From positions 42,816-52,707 of the forward strand of contig DFJU01000074.1 in NCBI GenBank assembly GCA_002373755.1: a stretch of 9,892 nucleotides of DNA. Reading direction: 5' to 3'. The translations under genes were made by a program, and so were the position numbers. The notes under the pieces were generated by a model. It was not told the DNA's origin and did no database searches. It saw nothing but the letters and a program-made list of their open reading frames with translations. Shown here piece by piece: positions 7,657 to 9,892 of this stretch (within the stretch, counting starts at the first letter, position 1; each line of letters begins with the position of its first letter). Source of the DNA: Bacteroidales bacterium UBA3663. Its GTDB lineage: Bacteria; Bacteroidota; Bacteroidia; Bacteroidales; UBA3663.

Positions 7657-8219
7657 TGAAAATCGGCATCTATTCGGGCAGTTTCAATCCCGTCCATTTG
7701 GGGCACGTGGCATTGGCCGACTTCTTGGTGAAGGAAGGTTTCGTCGATGAGGTCTGGCTGATACGTTCGCCGCAAAATCCGCTCAAGCGGGCCGACGGGC
7801 TGATGGACAACGAGGCGCGTCTGGCGATGCTCCGTCTGGCCATCGAGGGGCATCGTGGGTTGAAGGTGTGCACCATCGAAGACGAACTGCCTTTGCCGAA
7901 CTACACCATCAGCACGCTACGCGAGTTGCAGCATCGGCATCCTGAACAAGAATTCCACCTCATCGTCGGCGCCGACAATTGGCTCATTTTCCGCCAATGG
8001 AAAGATTGGGACGTGATACTACGCGATTTCCACCTGATTGTTTATCCGAGGCCGGGCTATCCGCTGCCCGACATTGACCCAAACCAGTACCCTACGGTGC
8101 GCATAGCGGATGCACCGCAATATGACATTTCGTCAACCCAAATCCGACAAAAGCTTGCTCAAGGGGAGAGCCTTGCGGGCTGGGTCGATCCGAAAGTCGA
8201 ACAATATCTTCGAATATGA
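7656..8219 (+). CDS. nadD: Nicotinate-nucleotide adenylyltransferase
   Basis: NadD transfers AMP from ATP to nicotinic acid mononucleotide, giving deamido-NAD, in the common arm of NAD synthesis. The 187-residue protein has the nucleotidyltransferase motif GSFNPVHLGH at 8-17 (GxFxPxHxGH) and the C-terminal ISSTQIRQKL, the SSTxIR motif, near 158-167. The central HLIVGADNW segment matches the substrate-binding loop. The ATG at 7656 gives the family N-terminus MKIGIYSGSF; a TTG one codon upstream is rejected. It overlaps the gmk stop by 1 bp and the next gene by 4 bp (ATGA), so gmk, nadD and the exonuclease gene are almost certainly one transcript. Confidence 0.96.
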   Translation: MKIGIYSGSFNPVHLGHVALADFLVKEGFVDEVWLIRSPQNPLKRADGLMDNEARLAMLRLAIEGHRGLKVCTIEDELPLPNYTISTLRELQHRHPEQEFHLIVGADNWLIFRQWKDWDVILRDFHLIVYPRPGYPLPDIDPNQYPTVRIADAPQYDISSTQIRQKLAQGESLAGWVDPKVEQYLRI

Positions 8220-8818
8220 TACCGCACAAGATAGATAAAGAAGAATTCAGCAAATTGCCAATCGTCAGTCACAGCGGCAACGTGGTTGTGGTCAACGATG
8301 AAGTTCAGGCAGAGGCTGCCATTCAGGCCATACGCGATGCGCACAGCATTGTCGGCTTCGACACCGAGACCCGCCCCGCATTCGTAAAGGGAGTGACCTA
8401 CAAGGTCTGCCTCGTGCAGCTTTCGGTGGGCAACACGGGCTATCTGTTCCGCCTCAACCTGATGAACGGAATCCCGGACTGCCTGAAGAATTTGCTTGAA
8501 GACAAGGACGTCATCAAGGTGGGGCTTTCGACTCACGATGACTTCCAGAACCTCCACAAATGGGATGCCGACCTCACGCCGCGCGGCTTCATCGAACTGC
8601 AGCTGCTGGTCAAGGGCTATGGCATCGAAGAGATGAGCTTGTCGAAAATCTACGCCCTGCTCTTCAAAAAACGTATTTCAAAGCGGCAGCGGCTTACGAA
8701 CTGGGAGGCTCCAAGCCTGACCGACAAGCAGCTTTCGTATGCTGCGTTCGATGCCGTCGCCTGTGTCGAGATTTATACAGAGCTGACCCGTATGGGCCAG
8801 CAGATCATCAACCAATAA
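8216..8818 (+). CDS. Single-domain DEDDy 3'-5' exonuclease (RNase D/WRN-like)
   Basis: The 200-residue protein is an isolated DnaQ-like 3'-5' exonuclease domain of the RNase D/WRN group. The four metal-binding acids can be placed: D49 and E51 in GFDTETRP (ExoI), an aspartate at 108 or 109 in KVGLSTHDDFQNL (ExoII), and Y175 with D179 in LSYAAFDAVA (ExoIII, the Y form of DEDD). No HRDC or helicase domain is attached, unlike RNase D or WRN, so the substrate (RNA or DNA) is not determined. The catalytic set looks intact. The start overlaps the nadD stop as ATGA, and the XRE gene begins 14 bp after its stop. Its place in an operon starting with the YicC endoribonuclease fits RNA processing or turnover, but that is inference. 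Confidence 0.9.
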   Translation: MIPHKIDKEEFSKLPIVSHSGNVVVVNDEVQAEAAIQAIRDAHSIVGFDTETRPAFVKGVTYKVCLVQLSVGNTGYLFRLNLMNGIPDCLKNLLEDKDVIKVGLSTHDDFQNLHKWDADLTPRGFIELQLLVKGYGIEEMSLSKIYALLFKKRISKRQRLTNWEAPSLTDKQLSYAAFDAVACVEIYTELTRMGQQIINQ

Positions 8819-8832
8819 AAACAGTTGGGACT

Positions 8833-9231
8833 ATGGATTACAAGGATGTTTTAAAGGGAATCGGAGCCAAGATGAAGTCCATCCGATTGGCTCAAAACAT
8901 GAAGCAGACGGAACTGGTCGAAAAGACCGGACTTTCGTTGTTCACCATCAGTCAGACGGAGACGGGTCACAACACATCGCTCGAAACCATCATCCTGATG
9001 CTCAATGCGTTGGGACGAATGGATTTGCTCGATGCCTTCCTCAAGCCCGAACCAATCATCGTCGGCACGCGTATCCAGAAGGCTGTACGCCGCCGCATTG
9101 ACGAAGAAGAGGTGCGTCCTGCAACCCAGATTCGCGTAACGAGCAAGAAGTACTACAAGTCGAAGGATGGCGTGGTGAACCGGCAGTCGGATGACAATCT
9201 GGACACCGACCGCGACCGTTTCGACATGTGA
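8833..9231 (+). CDS. XRE-family (Cro/CI-type) HTH regulator
   Basis: The 132-residue protein has an N-terminal XRE helix-turn-helix of about residues 8-66. MKQTELVEKTGLSLFTISQTETG (about 23-45) holds helices 2 and 3 with the usual TQxELAxxxGxSxxTISxxExG pattern, and helix 5 runs through ETIILMLNALGRMDLLDAF. LLDAFLKPEP after the domain resembles HipB-like regulators. The C-terminal 65 residues are first basic (RIQKAVRRRIDEE), then lysine/tyrosine-rich (SKKYYKSKDG), then acidic (SDDNLDTDRDRFDM), and look disordered. No toxin gene (HipA or other) is adjacent: the upstream neighbour is the exonuclease gene, 14 bp away, and the downstream gene is convergent. It is probably the last gene of the yicC block. 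The regulated genes cannot be told from sequence. Confidence 0.88.
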   Translation: MDYKDVLKGIGAKMKSIRLAQNMKQTELVEKTGLSLFTISQTETGHNTSLETIILMLNALGRMDLLDAFLKPEPIIVGTRIQKAVRRRIDEEEVRPATQIRVTSKKYYKSKDGVVNRQSDDNLDTDRDRFDM

Positions 9232-9280
9232 GCCGGCTTCGGCATCAATCGGACGTTTAATAAGTGCAAGAAAATATGAA

Positions 9281-9308
9281 TTGTGTCAAACGTTGCAGTT
9301 TGACACAA
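9281..9308. repeat. 28-bp dyad (11-bp perfect arms) after the XRE gene
   Basis: TTGTGTCAAAC (9281-9291) and GTTTGACACAA (9298-9308) form a perfect 11-bp inverted repeat with a 6-nt centre, 49 bp after the XRE stop. A further outer pairing, CAAGAA with TTCTTG, is possible with an uneven internal loop. No U-tract of note follows on either strand, so it is not a typical intrinsic terminator. It could be a protein-binding operator, for example for the neighbouring XRE protein, or an mRNA 3'-end stability hairpin. Confidence 0.65.
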
Positions 9309-9355
9309 ATTCTTGTGAATAAAGGTGTGCTGAATTGAGGCATGCTTTTCAAGGT

Positions 9356-9408
9356 ACAAATTTACCCCGCTGGAACAGATGCAAGTTCTGGCGGGGTAAT
9401 TTGTTTTT
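9356..9408 (+). terminator. Strong intrinsic terminator in the convergent gap
   Basis: A 12-bp stem, left arm 9365-9376 and right arm 9385-9396 with an 8-nt loop, has a CCCCGC/GCGGGG base and two G-U wobbles. It continues outward through an A/T stem with one bulge (9356-9364 with 9397-9404) into a T-rich stretch ending in TTTTT at 9404-9408. It should end the rightward yicC-XRE transcript. The A/T-rich left flank means it may also stop the leftward LytTR transcript, whose gene ends at 9441. Confidence 0.85.
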
Positions 9409-9440
9409 GTGGCCGGACGGTGGCTTCGCTACGCGGATTT

Positions 9441-9892
9441 TCAGATTTTTCCGGCACCCAATTTGTTGAGCATGGCATCGCGGTAGATGCCTCCGACGGG
9501 GATTTTCACACCGGCCACGTTGATTGAGGTCTGCTCGATTTCCTGAATTAGGCTGATCGCCACGATGTAGCTTTTGTGCACGCGGATGAAGCGGTCGGCC
9601 GGCAGCTGCTCCTCAAGAGCCTTGAGGGCATAGAGCGCGGTGATGCGCTTCGTCTTGGTGTAGAATGACACATATTCGTGCTGGCCCTCGATGTAGAGCA
9701 GCTCGTCGAAATTGATCTTGTAGAGCTTGTAGTCGGCCTTGACCAGCATGTAGTCCTTCCCGACGGCTTCTGTGGCTGGAGTGTCGGCCGCTACGCGAAT
9801 TTTTGTGTCGTTTTTGGCCGATGCCGCATCGTCGTTCTGCGGGTGCGTCATCTGGAGTTTCTGCTTGGCCTTGTCGATGGCTTCGATGAATC
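9441..9892 (-). CDS. LytTR-family response regulator, 5' part missing
   Basis: The visible 149 residues are the C-terminal part of a LytR/AlgR-type response regulator that enters from beyond the right edge. The first residues (FIEAIDKAKQKLQ) match the last helix of a receiver domain, so an in-frame ATG at 9851 is internal and not the start. A linker of about 33 residues, polar and alanine-rich (QMTHPQNDDAASAKND...), joins it to a LytTR DNA-binding domain: KADYKLYKINFDELLYIEG, EYVSFYT, LKALEEQLPADRFIRVHKSYIV, and IPVGGIYRDAMLNKL at the end. These match the conserved blocks of the domain. A partner sensor histidine kinase is expected nearby but lies outside the window. The gene converges on the XRE gene and probably shares the hairpin at 9356-9408 as a terminator. 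Confidence 0.92.
   Translation of the reverse strand, partial: FIEAIDKAKQKLQMTHPQNDDAASAKNDTKIRVAADTPATEAVGKDYMLVKADYKLYKINFDELLYIEGQHEYVSFYTKTKRITALYALKALEEQLPADRFIRVHKSYIVAISLIQEIEQTSINVAGVKIPVGGIYRDAMLNKLGAGKI

Noticed and set aside
8560..8832. Upstream extension of the XRE frame into the exonuclease gene
   Set aside because: The extra 91 residues are an out-of-frame reading of the exonuclease gene and pass its stop. The ATG at 8833 begins the XRE domain at the normal distance.
8833..9231. Toxin-antitoxin (HipBA-like) module
   Set aside because: The XRE protein resembles HipB, but no HipA or other toxin gene is present. The downstream gene is a convergent response regulator.
9849..9851. 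ATG at 9851 as the start of the LytTR gene
   Set aside because: The frame stays open to the window edge and encodes a typical end of a receiver domain, so the ATG is internal to a longer response regulator.

Overview
The window reads as a chromosomal housekeeping segment of a Bacteroidales bacterium, possibly Prevotellaceae (family level is a guess). Three things point there: DUF4290, a Bacteroidetes-restricted family; the absence of Shine-Dalgarno sequences, with A-rich leaders instead; and promoters of the Bacteroidetes type (TTTG, about 19-20 bp, TAnnTTTG) in the divergent region near 6000-6130. Base composition is near 50% GC in genes and strongly AT-rich between them. I see no tRNA or rRNA gene, insertion sequence, prophage or CRISPR array.

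Layout. A leftward block runs from about 6039 down to position 1: tsaB, a DUF4290 gene, glnS, a TPR-repeat protein gene, a DedA-family membrane protein gene, and tgt (cut by the window edge). Gaps are 50-120 bp, except dedA-tgt, which overlap by 4 bp. The only convincing promoter I can read for the block is ahead of tsaB. Three of the six genes act on tRNA: TsaB in t6A37 synthesis, GlnRS in aminoacylation, and Tgt in queuosine at position 34. A rightward block starts at a promoter at about 6097-6128 and runs yicC, gmk, nadD, a DEDDy 3'-5' exonuclease gene and an XRE-type regulator gene, with overlaps of 1 and 4 bp at gmk/nadD and nadD/exonuclease. It joins RNA turnover with GMP phosphorylation and NAD synthesis. 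The right end holds the 3' part of a leftward LytTR response regulator gene. It converges on the XRE gene across a gap of about 210 bp that holds two large hairpins, one a strong terminator.

The genes are mostly conserved and ordinary. The less ordinary signals are: a terminator-like hairpin inside the tsaB leader; an ungapped internal duplication and a microsatellite-encoded poly-lysine tail in the DUF4290 protein; an orphan XRE regulator at the end of a housekeeping operon; a large perfect dyad after it; and recurring short sequence elements in the intergenic gaps of the leftward block. I found no clear new defence or mobile system.
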